A DNA stretch of 32,642 nucleotides from an uncultured bacterium (GTDB lineage: Bacteria; Hydrogenedentota; Hydrogenedentia; Hydrogenedentales; Hydrogenedentaceae): assembly GCA_938014335.1 (NCBI GenBank), contig CALLRP010000038.1:1-32642 (forward strand), in the 5' to 3' direction. Shown here in pieces: positions 24,285-32,642 of this stretch (within the stretch, counting starts at the first letter, position 1; every line of letters begins with the position of its first letter). The notes beneath the pieces were generated by a model, which was given only the letters and a program-made list of their open reading frames with translations, made no database searches and had not been told where the DNA came from. The position numbers and the translations under genes were made by a program.

Positions 24285-25706
24285 GTGAATGAGACTATTA
24301 AAATATTAACAGAAGTTGCTTATATGGTATCGGCGGTAACATTTATATTGGGTTTGAAAATGTTAAGCAAACCAACAACCGCCATTAAAGGAAATATCAT
24401 TTCAGGATTGGGGATGTGTCTTGCTATAGTGGTTACACTTTTCAATCCTGTTGTTAGATCCTATGAATGGATAATTATAGGTGGACTTATAGGAACAGTT
24501 ATTGGCGCTATTGCTGCGATAAAAGTTCCAATGACATCTATGCCCGGTTTTGTTGCTTTTTTCAATGGGACTGGTGGGCTTGCCAGTATGTTGGTAGGTT
24601 GGTCCGATTTTCATGTTACCTATACAGGCAAAGGCTATGGTTCTTATAGTCTTGAAAACATTGTATTATTACTTGCTACCTATCTTGCAATGTTAATAGG
24701 GGGTGTTACATTCTCCGGCAGTATGATTGCTTATGCTAAATTAGAAGAAAAAATGAAGGGGAAACCGATTCTATTTAAAGGACAACAAATAGTAAATGCT
24801 GTTGTTTTAGGACTGGGAGTCTTGGCGGGAGTTTTATTCTTTGTAAGTCCTAATGGTGGATTAATTTATCCTGCAATTATATTACTGATGATACTGGCAA
24901 ATATTTTAGGTATTTTGGTTACTATTCCTATCGGTGGTGCGGATATGCCCGTTGTAATATGTCTATTGAATAGTTACTCTGGTATGGCGGCTTGTGCCTC
25001 GGGCTTCGTATTAAATAATACCGTATTAATTGTAGCGGGGTCATTGGTAGGAGCCAGTGGTATTATTCTTACAGCAATTATGTGTAAAGCCATGAATCGT
25101 TCCCTCGGGAATGTGCTTTTCAGTGGATTTGGTTCATCCGAAGGAGCGGTTAGTACATCTGTAACCGGTGAAGTAAAAGCATTATCTCCAGAAGATGCCT
25201 ATTATGTATTGGAAGCGGCTCGTTCCGTTGTGTTTGTTCCTGGGTATGGTATGGCAGTTGCTCAAGCCCAGCATGTAGTAAAAGAGTTAGCCGATTTGTT
25301 AGAAAAAAACGGTGCAGAAGTGAAATATGCTATACACCCTGTTGCGGGGCGTATGCCAGGACATATGAATGTATTGTTAGCGGAAGCTAATGTCCCTTAT
25401 GACCAATTATTAGAAATGGATGATATTAATCCTATTATTGATACAATAGATGTATGCATTGTTGTTGGTGCAAATGATGTAGTTAATCCTTCCGCAAGAG
25501 AGGACCCAAAAAGTGCTATTTATGGGATGCCGATTATTAATGTAGATTATGCTAAAACATGCTTTGTTTTGAAGCGTTCTCTGGCTTCGGGTTTCTCGGG
25601 TGTTGAAAATCCATTATTTTTCAAAGAAAATACCCGTATGATTTTTGGCGATGCTAAACAAACTTTGACAGCGTTAGTAAATCAGTTCAAAGAAGCACAA
25701 GAGTAA
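24285..25706 (+). CDS. pntB: NAD(P) transhydrogenase subunit beta
   Basis: The beta subunit holds the proton-channel domain II helices and the NADP-binding domain III. The 473 residues have about nine membrane helices, then a Rossmann-like domain with VPGYGMAVAQAQH, HPVAGRMPGHMNVLLAEANV, VVGANDVVNPSAR and DYAKTCFVLKRSLASGFSG. All are standard for dIII. It starts at GTG 24285, two bases after the pntAB stop, with a purine-rich GGAAGG ribosome site. It completes a three-gene pnt operon. Confidence 0.96.
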   Translation: MNETIKILTEVAYMVSAVTFILGLKMLSKPTTAIKGNIISGLGMCLAIVVTLFNPVVRSYEWIIIGGLIGTVIGAIAAIKVPMTSMPGFVAFFNGTGGLASMLVGWSDFHVTYTGKGYGSYSLENIVLLLATYLAMLIGGVTFSGSMIAYAKLEEKMKGKPILFKGQQIVNAVVLGLGVLAGVLFFVSPNGGLIYPAIILLMILANILGILVTIPIGGADMPVVICLLNSYSGMAACASGFVLNNTVLIVAGSLVGASGIILTAIMCKAMNRSLGNVLFSGFGSSEGAVSTSVTGEVKALSPEDAYYVLEAARSVVFVPGYGMAVAQAQHVVKELADLLEKNGAEVKYAIHPVAGRMPGHMNVLLAEANVPYDQLLEMDDINPIIDTIDVCIVVGANDVVNPSAREDPKSAIYGMPIINVDYAKTCFVLKRSLASGFSGVENPLFFKENTRMIFGDAKQTLTALVNQFKEAQE

Positions 25707-25720
25707 TTCTTGTAAAACAA

Positions 25721-25758
25721 ATAAACCCTTGTTATACAATAGTATAGCAAGGGTTTAT
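25721..25758. terminator. Bidirectional intrinsic terminator between pntB and the ceramidase-like gene
   Basis: A 17-base stem (25721-25737 with 25742-25758, one G-U pair) closes a four-base AATA loop. T-rich sequence follows on both strands. It ends the pnt transcript and, in the other direction, the ceramidase-like gene, whose stop codon (25755-25757) lies inside the stem. Confidence 0.85.
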
Positions 25759-27059
25759 TTTATTACCATTTCTTTAAGATTAGCACAGGCTTTGTCTATT
25801 AATTCTTCGCCCGTTCCAGCAGGGACCCATGAGAACATAGGGTCGGCACCATATCCGCCTTCTTCGACTGCTTCTAATGTAGGTATGTAAAGAGAATGGC
25901 CATTACAATAACCCAAGAACAAGGTCTTTTTTACGGGAGAGTTTGCTTTTAGTCGAATGGCAAGTCCTGAGAAAAATTCTCCAGAACCTCCAACGAGTGC
26001 GAGTTCTTTGTTTATAAGTGCTGTGGTGAGGGTTACAGAAACGGTGTTATTAGAAAATTCTTTTAATAAAGCATTAATAAGCTCAGGGAAAAAACCTTGT
26101 TTATAAATAGCCATACTGAGAGGGTTGGTTGTATCCATACGAGAAGAGTAAGTAAATCTTTCTGATTTAAACTGGATTTGGGGGTTATTAGGAACAGAAG
26201 TTTGTGCTTTTTTATAAAGTTCAGCGGAATATTCTCCAATAGCATTGCCAAAACCGACCATTCCTTTCCGTTGTTCGTTGGTGTTAGGAGACATATCCCC
26301 TGTGGAACCTTGAAGGAAAATACAGGGGACATTAGTCAACTCTTCAAATCTTTTTTGCATGATACCTGCCCAATCGGAACTCCATCGGCGGTCGAATATA
26401 TCATCCAATACAGGGTGAGCAGAAAAATTGATGAGAGCAGAAATAGGTTTGTCATCAACGGTATCTATACGAATTATTGTTAATTCAGGGTCGCGCATTT
26501 TTTGAGGTTTTTTGGATACACGATTACGATTTAGGTCGGTTTGTTCGCTAATCCAGCCTATTTTTGCAGGAACAAGTTTTGAGGTGGCTTCACATATTGC
26601 AGTGCAAATTTTATTTTCAAGTTCTTCAACATATTGTATTGCTTTATCAAACTTGCCTTGACCGCAATCCGGTTCGTTAATCAGTTCAATAACGGGTCCG
26701 TGATGTGTATGGGAACCAACCAGCATAACAAAAGATACATCACATTCGTTTTTTACTTTTTCGATAATTTTTTCCATAGACCTTTGTGTAGGCGAACGAC
26801 CCATGTCTAATCCCCCTATCGCAAGACGATTCGTTCCATCATCAATTACGACAACTTTGAAGAATAGTGGATATTTTGTTCCTTCTGCGGGTAGGTCGTG
26901 TCTTGCTCCATAACCCCACATAGGAATTCCGGGAGGAGGAGTTACATCTACCGTAGCAACACCTGCCTTAAAGACAGGTTCTGAAAAGGCAAAAATAGGG
27001 TAGAGTAAACATAAGAGAAAAGCAAATAAAACGATTATTTTTATTTTATTCTGTAGCAT
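25755..27059 (-). CDS. Exported neutral/alkaline non-lysosomal ceramidase-like protein
   Basis: The protein is 434 residues. It has a signal peptide (about 1-27), then VTPPPGIPMWGYGAR, the zinc-site motif GSHTHHGP, NFSAHPVLDD, and GSTGDMSPN, which corresponds to the nucleophile-serine region of neutral ceramidases. Ceramidases hydrolyse the amide bond of ceramide, but many bacterial family members have no tested substrate. At this length it lacks the C-terminal domain of full ceramidases (about 640-700). ATG 27059 is chosen because AGGAG lies six bases upstream; an ATG at 27065 abuts that site. It shares its end with the pnt terminator. Confidence 0.85.
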   Translation of the reverse strand: MLQNKIKIIVLFAFLLCLLYPIFAFSEPVFKAGVATVDVTPPPGIPMWGYGARHDLPAEGTKYPLFFKVVVIDDGTNRLAIGGLDMGRSPTQRSMEKIIEKVKNECDVSFVMLVGSHTHHGPVIELINEPDCGQGKFDKAIQYVEELENKICTAICEATSKLVPAKIGWISEQTDLNRNRVSKKPQKMRDPELTIIRIDTVDDKPISALINFSAHPVLDDIFDRRWSSDWAGIMQKRFEELTNVPCIFLQGSTGDMSPNTNEQRKGMVGFGNAIGEYSAELYKKAQTSVPNNPQIQFKSERFTYSSRMDTTNPLSMAIYKQGFFPELINALLKEFSNNTVSVTLTTALINKELALVGGSGEFFSGLAIRLKANSPVKKTLFLGYCNGHSLYIPTLEAVEEGGYGADPMFSWVPAGTGEELIDKACANLKEMVIK

Positions 27060-27251
27060 AAACATCTCCTTTAAGACTTATTTTGTATTTGTAATAAGAC
27101 CCAAAGGAAAAATAAATTGTTTCAATTGTATTTTTTTAGATTATAATAAAATTGAAATAATAAAAAAGACCGCAAGACGGAGAAGTAAGAGATTTAAAGT
27201 AAAGCATACAAATAGTTGTATACGATGAAATAACGAAGATAGGGGAGGGAA

Positions 27252-28388
27252 TTATGGGTGTATGTATTTGTTTAATACATTATTGGGGATATACCAAAAT
27301 TTTATTCGTTCTCGCCTCCATGTGTAAGTAATGGCTATACCTTTTTGAGTTGTGATAACTGCAGGATAAGAATATTCATGAGTAGGGATTAAATCTTTTT
27401 CAAGATAAACAAGTTCTGTCCATGTTTTTCCATTATCTTTGGAATAAGCAAGCATCAGAGGGTTACGAGGTCCCCAATTCCCTGCGATAGGATTGTAAAC
27501 TAACCATAGAGTTCTATCTATGTTTTTAACAAGGTCAATACCACTGTTGTTATTAGGTAAATCGGTACGGTAGACTTTGCCCCATGTTTTTCCCCCGTTT
27601 TCCGAATCACAACGGGCAATACAGCCACCAGTAGAGCGCATAAGGGCATGAACATGATTGGGCTGGGATTCCCAAAAAGTAGGTTGGATAACGCCTTTCC
27701 CTTTGATTTCAGAAGATTCCATATCCCAATCTTCACTTCGTATCCATGTAATTCCTTTATCGTTTGTTCTATCCGCAAAGCAACGCCAGACTTTTATTTC
27801 AGTAGATGCAGGAGCAAGCCATGTACCATCATGGAGGATAATAGGCTTATTTTTAACGGGACCTCTTCCCCCAATATCACCGGGAACAAGTTCTACAGGT
27901 TCGGACCATGTTTTGCCACTATCAACCGATTTCATCCAATAAGTAGACCAACTGGGAACATCTTTTCCTACTTTAAAAAATAAATAAATAATATTATCTT
28001 GATCTTTGAAGAGAACAGGATTCCAATGTGCATCTTCCCTTACTTTGGCAACTTTTTCGGGGGGTGTCCATTCTTTTCCATCCCACTGAGATAGCCAGAT
28101 TGCTACATCAGGATTTTTTTCTTTTGTCCCACCGAACCATGCGGAAAGAATTTTTCCTTCGCTTGTTTCGACAAGAGTAGATGCATGACATTCTTTGAAT
28201 GGCCGTTCATTTTCAAAAATGTAATCCACAGTTCCACCCTCTTTTTGGAGTGATGATATAAAATCTTCGGTTGATACTATGGGAGGGTAATGTAAAACGA
28301 CACATGATGAGAGAAGTAGACATAATAAAGGCATAATCAGATTTCCTAATAAATTTTTATCGATGATTTTAATGATACTTATAACCAT
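27252..28388 (-). CDS. Sialidase-like BNR-repeat lipoprotein
   Basis: The 378-residue protein starts with a hydrophobic segment and a lipobox LSSC (C29), so it is probably a lipoprotein. It has four or five BNR/Asp-box blades, for example SVDSGKTW, DSENGGKTW and SKDNGKTW, in a six-bladed propeller related to GH33 exo-alpha-sialidases. ATG 28388 is chosen because it gives a charged n-region; it overlaps the transporter stop by ten bases, suggesting coupling. An open frame reaches 28457. Activity on sialic acid or another glycan is not shown by these motifs. Confidence 0.75.
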   Translation of the reverse strand: MVISIIKIIDKNLLGNLIMPLLCLLLSSCVVLHYPPIVSTEDFISSLQKEGGTVDYIFENERPFKECHASTLVETSEGKILSAWFGGTKEKNPDVAIWLSQWDGKEWTPPEKVAKVREDAHWNPVLFKDQDNIIYLFFKVGKDVPSWSTYWMKSVDSGKTWSEPVELVPGDIGGRGPVKNKPIILHDGTWLAPASTEIKVWRCFADRTNDKGITWIRSEDWDMESSEIKGKGVIQPTFWESQPNHVHALMRSTGGCIARCDSENGGKTWGKVYRTDLPNNNSGIDLVKNIDRTLWLVYNPIAGNWGPRNPLMLAYSKDNGKTWTELVYLEKDLIPTHEYSYPAVITTQKGIAITYTWRRERIKFWYIPNNVLNKYIHP

Positions 28389-29647
28389 ATAAATAAAACA
28401 AATATAGAAGCTGGAATAACAGCGATAAGAGTAAATGGGATGGATATTTTTATCCATTGCATAAAGGAAACAGAATATCCCTCTTTCTTTAGTAGTCCTG
28501 TGCCCACAATGTTAGCAGAAGCTCCGATGGGAGTTATGTTTCCCCCGAGACTAGAACCAATAAGTAATCCCAGATAAAGTAAAGTGGGTTCAAAACTACC
28601 TTTTTCTGCAAGAATGGTAGTGATAGGAAGCATAGCGGCGAGATAAGGAACATTATCTATAAAACCAGATAATATAATAGAAATAAAAATAAGTGAAATA
28701 TATATAACAATTTTGTTGCTACCAACAGATGAGTATATAAATTCCGCAATATCGTTTGTCCATTCAAACTTATTTAGAGTTCCTACGAGCACAAAAACGC
28801 CGAGAAGAAAAAATGTGGTGTCCCAATCCAATTGTTTTAATGTATATCTGATGGAGATATAATTAGACCATCTTGCCCAGAGAAGTCCTATGATTGCGAT
28901 TAGCATACATATAAAACCTGCAGATGTAAAAAAACTTTCTTCGAAAAATGAAGCCCCAGCAAGTAGTAAAATGAGAACAACTAAAAATAGAGTAGGTATC
29001 CACGATTTTATGGGTTCTATTTCTACTTCCTGCTCGCTTTTATATTTTCTGAATACAAAATACAAAAAAGTTAAAGAAGTGATGGCACCTAATTGTATTG
29101 CAAAAAAGATGCCGGGTTTACCTTGATAGAAGAAGAAATCTAAAAAGTTCATGTGTGCATAACCTGCCAAAAGCATGCTTGGAGGGTCTCCAATTAAAGT
29201 TGCAGTTCCTTGTAGATTACTGGAAATGGCAACCCCAATAATAAGGTCGCGGGGTTCAATTTGTAATCGTTTTGCTAATTCAAAACATATAGGTGCGATG
29301 ATTAAAACTGTGGCAACATTCTCTACAAATGCAGAAATAAAAGAAGTTAACATGCAAATAATTAATAATGCCACAGGGGTACTCATTTTCTTATGAATAA
29401 GATATGTAGCTAAAAAAGCAGGACAACGACTATCAATAAAAATATCTGCCAGAAAGAGCATACCTACGAAAATACCCATTACATTCCAATTAATGGCAGA
29501 AAATACTTCTTTGAAAGACATGATTCCTGTGATTAGAATAATAATAGATACACTAATAGCAATAATACTCCTGCGCGAAGGTAAAATGAAGAATAATAGA
29601 TATGTTAAAACAAACAGAATAAGAGAAAGACTTTTGGGTTCAAACAT
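28379..29647 (-). CDS. ArsB/NhaD/SLC13-type ion transporter (permease)
   Basis: The 422-residue membrane protein has about 11 hydrophobic helices. It carries ion-transporter superfamily signatures: SAFVENVATVLIIAPI, the TLIGDPPSMLLAG re-entrant motif, IDNVPYLAAMLP, and GGNITPIGASANIVG near the end. This superfamily includes Na+/H+ antiporters, arsenite pumps and citrate/sulfate carriers, and the substrate cannot be read from sequence. It is the first gene of a pair with the sialidase-like lipoprotein, which it overlaps by ten bases. Confidence 0.85.
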   Translation of the reverse strand: MFEPKSLSLILFVLTYLLFFILPSRRSIIAISVSIIILITGIMSFKEVFSAINWNVMGIFVGMLFLADIFIDSRCPAFLATYLIHKKMSTPVALLIICMLTSFISAFVENVATVLIIAPICFELAKRLQIEPRDLIIGVAISSNLQGTATLIGDPPSMLLAGYAHMNFLDFFFYQGKPGIFFAIQLGAITSLTFLYFVFRKYKSEQEVEIEPIKSWIPTLFLVVLILLLAGASFFEESFFTSAGFICMLIAIIGLLWARWSNYISIRYTLKQLDWDTTFFLLGVFVLVGTLNKFEWTNDIAEFIYSSVGSNKIVIYISLIFISIILSGFIDNVPYLAAMLPITTILAEKGSFEPTLLYLGLLIGSSLGGNITPIGASANIVGTGLLKKEGYSVSFMQWIKISIPFTLIAVIPASIFVLFIWL

Positions 29648-29725
29648 ATTAGTTTTGCAATAAATAAGAGATTCGTTTTAAGGATAGATTATAGCAGTTT
29701 GTGAAATTATATGTATAACGGTTCT

Positions 29726-30133
29726 TTATTTTACCCCTTTTTCTTTCAAAAAAGGGGCATATTTTTTATCTGTACCTTGAATATGCTTTATTAACCATTC
29801 TTTCAAAAAATTGGCTACATTAGACACGATTATAACATTACCTTTCTGAATTTCATTACTGAATTCTTGAACTTTTTTTATGAATAATTCATGCTCTTTT
29901 TTATGCTGAGGGAGTTCAGGATAGCCATGTTGTTGCATTAACTTTTCTTCTGTGCCAAAATGGGTTATTGTATATCCTGCCATTTCTTTGACGGTTTTTT
30001 CTATAATTTCTTTTCCTTGTCCTTTACTCATTGCTTCGTATAATTGGTTTACCATATTAACCAAATTCTTATGTTGTGAATCAATTTGAAGAATTCCAAC
30101 ACTTAAATTATCATTCCAATTAAAAAATGCCAT
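29726..30133 (-). CDS. Bacteriohemerythrin
   Basis: This 135-residue four-helix protein binds O2 at a di-iron site. All ligands are visible: H21, H58, E62, H77, H81, H117 and D122 (SQHKN, HFGTEE, HKKEH, HIQGTD). It has no signal or extra domain and is therefore soluble, for oxygen storage or sensing. GGAG lies nine bases before the ATG. It stands alone on the minus strand, divergent from the aldo/keto reductase gene with 88 bases between. Confidence 0.96.
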   Translation of the reverse strand: MAFFNWNDNLSVGILQIDSQHKNLVNMVNQLYEAMSKGQGKEIIEKTVKEMAGYTITHFGTEEKLMQQHGYPELPQHKKEHELFIKKVQEFSNEIQKGNVIIVSNVANFLKEWLIKHIQGTDKKYAPFLKEKGVK

Positions 30134-30221
30134 AAGACAAATCTCCTTTTATTTGATTTTGAATTATTAGCAAATTTTATATAAGAATACTAATGGAAAG
30201 TCAAATTTAGAAAGGTAGGAT

Positions 30222-31436
30222 ATGAATCGAAGGGATTTTATAGAAAAAACCATAAAGACAGTTACAACGGCAAGTTTGTTTGTAAATACAAGTACTGCAG
30301 AACAGATAGAAAACAAACCGACTTCTTGGAAAATTCCACCGGGGACAAAAGTTCCAACGAAGAGATTAGGGAAAACGGATATTATAACTCCTATATTGAT
30401 TATGGGTTGCTGTCAGAATTTGGACCCGGTATATGACCGAAGATTGCATCGTGCCTATGAATTAGGTGTGAATCATCTGGATACCGCTCAAATGTATGCT
30501 GAAGGACAATCACATAAAACAATTGCTCCTTTTATAAAACAGATAGGAGATAGGAAAAAGTTGATTATTGCATCAAAGGTGCACCAGACAGAAAATAATG
30601 CTACACCGGAAAAATTTATAGAGAATATTAATACATCTCTTGAAGAGTTAGAAACAGATTATTTAGATATATTTTACATGCATATCGTTAAGCATGAGCG
30701 ATTTTTGGATAAAGAATTTATAGATATGGGCGAGAAGTTAAAAAAGGAAGGGAAAATTCGCTATTTTGGTTTTAGTGCTCATCATGGTAATGCTCATGAG
30801 TTAATGATGAAAGCAAGTAAATTAGGCGGCGGAATAGATGTAATAATGTTTAAGTATAGTTTTCGTGAAATGGGAAAGGATAATCTTAATAAGGCTATAG
30901 ATGCATGCAAGGAAGCGGGTATTGGGCTTGTAGCTATAAAAACTCTGGGTAGTATTCCTGATGATGGTGAAGAATTACTACTATGGACATCGAGAAATTT
31001 TACAAAAATACAAGCAAAGTTAAAGGCGGTATGGGAAGATGAACGGATTGACGGAATTGCTTCCCAAATGGGGAACATTCAACATGTACACGAGAATGCT
31101 TATGCAGCAATTACCCCTATGAAATTGACAGAATTAGAGAAAAATGAATTAAAAAACATAGCAGAAAGTACACAGCATCTATATTGTGCAGGTTGTAATC
31201 ATCTTTGTGAAAGTGGAATGTCAGAACATCTTTATGTGCAGGATGTCTGGAGATGTATGTTATATGCAAAAGGTTATGGAGATGAAAGGTGGGCTCGATA
31301 TTGCTATAAAGATATTGAACCATATGTTGAAAAGTTACCTCTGAATAAATTACAAACTGCTATGAATCAATGTCCATATCATATAGATATTCCAGGGCTA
31401 TTTAATTCAGCAAAAAAGATTTTGGGGAAATACTAA
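30222..31436 (+). CDS. Tat-type aldo/keto reductase with C-terminal Fe-S cysteines
   Basis: The 404-residue protein begins MNRRDF with a short hydrophobic stretch, resembling a Tat signal. The aldo/keto reductase barrel (about 45-300) keeps the tetrad D87, Y92, K119 and H154. The C-terminal part has C322-x2-C325-x3-C329 and C384 in CPYHIDIP, as in Fe-S aldo/keto reductases, and could bind one [4Fe-4S] cluster. The substrate is unknown. AAAGG-type site lies before the ATG. Its stop overlaps the uvsE stop by three bases. Confidence 0.85.
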   Translation: MNRRDFIEKTIKTVTTASLFVNTSTAEQIENKPTSWKIPPGTKVPTKRLGKTDIITPILIMGCCQNLDPVYDRRLHRAYELGVNHLDTAQMYAEGQSHKTIAPFIKQIGDRKKLIIASKVHQTENNATPEKFIENINTSLEELETDYLDIFYMHIVKHERFLDKEFIDMGEKLKKEGKIRYFGFSAHHGNAHELMMKASKLGGGIDVIMFKYSFREMGKDNLNKAIDACKEAGIGLVAIKTLGSIPDDGEELLLWTSRNFTKIQAKLKAVWEDERIDGIASQMGNIQHVHENAYAAITPMKLTELEKNELKNIAESTQHLYCAGCNHLCESGMSEHLYVQDVWRCMLYAKGYGDERWARYCYKDIEPYVEKLPLNKLQTAMNQCPYHIDIPGLFNSAKKILGKY

Positions 31437-32365
31437 TCAGTCCCAAAATAGTTGTCAATATCAGATTTTAGTTTTTGTACAGCCAATTCTTTTGCTTTTG
31501 CTTCGATATCTAAGGTAAAGGATTTAAGTATCAACCATTCTTGGGGAAAGTCGGAAAAATTAATATAATCATCATGTGGTTTGGGGTTCCCATTATTCCA
31601 TCCGTTTTTAGGGGAAGAAATATGGAAATAAGGTTCTTTTCTTATTCTTTTCCAGGTGCTAATACAAGATTGAGTTGCCTCTTGTATAGAAAGACCATCA
31701 GGGTTACAACGATGATGATGGACATCATAAACTAAGGGAATATGTGTTTCTTTAAAAACAGGAAGTAAATCTTTTACTGTATAATTTATATCATCATTTT
31801 CAATAGTCAATCTATTCCTTACTTTTTCTGAAAGGAGTTCTGTTGCTCTAACAAATCGTTCTAAACTTTCTTTCTTATTTCCATAATGTCCCCCAGCATG
31901 AATATTAATTACATCTGCCCCTACAAGTTCTGCTAATAGTCCTTGATATTCCAATTCTTCAATAGATTTTTTTTGGGTAAACTCATTTGGAGAATTTATA
32001 ACAACAAATGGGTCAGGATGGAAACTGAGGCGAATATCATTTTTTTTAGAGAATTCTTTTACTGATGATAATGTTTTCATAATATATTCAAAATCAGGGA
32101 GCTTCTCTAAATAATGACCTACCACTGGGTGAGTATAACGAGGTAATAGAGGAGAAAGTATACGAAATGCCTTTATACCGCTACTATTACAGTATTGAAC
32201 TGCATTCAATAAACTGATGCAGTTGTGAGTGCAAATTTCTGAAATCTTTTTTAACCGCTTATTTGGGGTTAGTGAGAGAATAAATTTCGCAGTTAAAAAA
32301 CGGAATTTAATTTTCTGTTTTTTGAATATGCAACAAAGACCCAACCGAATATGTGAACTAATCAT
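31433..32365 (-). CDS. uvsE: UV damage endonuclease (UvsE/UvdE)
   Basis: This 310-residue TIM-barrel metal-dependent enzyme nicks DNA 5' to UV photoproducts in the alternative excision repair route. Landmarks are IRLGLCC at the start, FHPDPFVVI, IHAGGHYGNK, LTIENDD, PLVYDVHHHRC and FHISSP, which supply the metal-binding His, Asp and Glu. It is slightly short for the family (usually 290-330) but complete. It is convergent with the reductase; the two stop codons overlap and no terminator lies between them. Its promoter must be in the AT-rich tail of the window. Confidence 0.93.
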   Translation of the reverse strand: MISSHIRLGLCCIFKKQKIKFRFLTAKFILSLTPNKRLKKISEICTHNCISLLNAVQYCNSSGIKAFRILSPLLPRYTHPVVGHYLEKLPDFEYIMKTLSSVKEFSKKNDIRLSFHPDPFVVINSPNEFTQKKSIEELEYQGLLAELVGADVINIHAGGHYGNKKESLERFVRATELLSEKVRNRLTIENDDINYTVKDLLPVFKETHIPLVYDVHHHRCNPDGLSIQEATQSCISTWKRIRKEPYFHISSPKNGWNNGNPKPHDDYINFSDFPQEWLILKSFTLDIEAKAKELAVQKLKSDIDNYFGTD

Positions 32366-32642
32366 TTTTCAATATTTATAAAATCGTAATTAATTAAAAT
32401 ATTACAATACCTCACAAAGAAACAAAATAGAGATAAAAAATATTTTATCAAATAAAACTATTAAAAAATTTTTCGAATTTAAAAAAAATAAAATTATCAA
32501 GAAAGAGAAATATATATATTGTGAGAGGATGCAAAATCAATTTTATTTTTAAGATATTTTTATGAATTTTTATATTAATTTCATGCATAATTATAATAAT
32601 AATGATTTATCGTGTCCAGTGTATTAATAGTATAAATTATTA
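32366..32642. other. AT-rich non-coding end of the window
   Basis: These 277 bases are very AT-rich and have no open frame of note, no clear hairpin with U-tract, and no tRNA. The region should contain the uvsE promoter, but AT-richness makes -10-like hexamers uninformative. The next gene lies beyond the window. Confidence 0.6.

Noticed and set aside
27066..27251. Intergenic region between the sialidase-like and ceramidase-like genes examined for ncRNA
   Set aside because: Only a six-base ATACAA/TTGTAT repeat and a three-base CCG/CGG stem before T are present, too weak for a call.
29734..29757. CCCCTTTTT/AAAAAGGGG inverted repeat as a terminator of the hemerythrin gene
   Set aside because: The stem is mostly A-T, lies within the coding end, and no U-tract follows on the minus strand.

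Overview
The window is about 32.6 kb of AT-rich chromosomal DNA with densely packed housekeeping and envelope genes. I see no tRNA, rRNA, CRISPR array, transposase or phage gene. The organism is Gram-negative: there is a probable outer-membrane beta-barrel ending in Phe, two LPS-core-kinase-like proteins, an O-antigen ligase and several exported enzymes. Secreted ADP-ribosylglycohydrolase-like, ceramidase-like, BNR-sialidase-like and CehA/McbA-like proteins occurring together are typical of uncultured, organic-matter-degrading lineages around Planctomycetes/PVC or Hydrogenedentes. That placement is an inference and has not been tested by phylogeny.

Layout. 1-206 holds a dispersed-repeat type hairpin downstream of ahcY. 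207-5432 (all minus) carries ahcY, a secreted ADP-ribosylglycohydrolase-like protein, and thiG-thiH for the thiamine thiazole ring. 5537-8833 (minus) is a two-gene unit: an outer-membrane barrel with a Pro-rich repeated N-terminus, and an exported CehA/McbA-like protein that has lost most metal ligands. 8885-14896 (minus) is purM-purL-purQ-rnd, a purine operon with an unusually large PurL preceded by tandem PurS-like domains. 15060-17602 (plus) is a LysR regulator followed closely by an O-antigen ligase with C-terminal TPRs. 17583-22266 (minus) is a compact five-gene cluster: two LPS-kinase-like proteins, a GAF histidine kinase, a two-TM miniprotein, and a TPR/zinc-ribbon/5-TM protein. 22267-22660 is the only long intergenic region. 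It holds divergent promoters, an operator-like palindrome and a GC-rich structured leader. 22661-25706 (plus) is the three-gene proton-translocating transhydrogenase (pntAA, pntAB, pntB), ended by a strong terminator shared with the convergent ceramidase-like gene. 25755-29647 (minus) carries an ion-transporter-like permease, a sialidase-like lipoprotein and the ceramidase-like enzyme. 29726-30133 is bacteriohemerythrin. 30222-31436 is a Tat-type Fe-S aldo/keto reductase, convergent with a UvsE-type UV endonuclease (31433-32365). The final 277 bases are AT-rich and non-coding.

How the genes work together. The purine genes, ahcY and thiGH are core metabolism, and pnt supplies NADPH from the proton gradient. 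The most system-like region is 15-22.5 kb. There an O-antigen ligase, two sugar-kinase-like proteins, an orphan sensor kinase and two uncharacterised membrane proteins sit together behind one promoter with a structured leader. I infer an envelope-polysaccharide modification and sensing unit; no single gene proves this.
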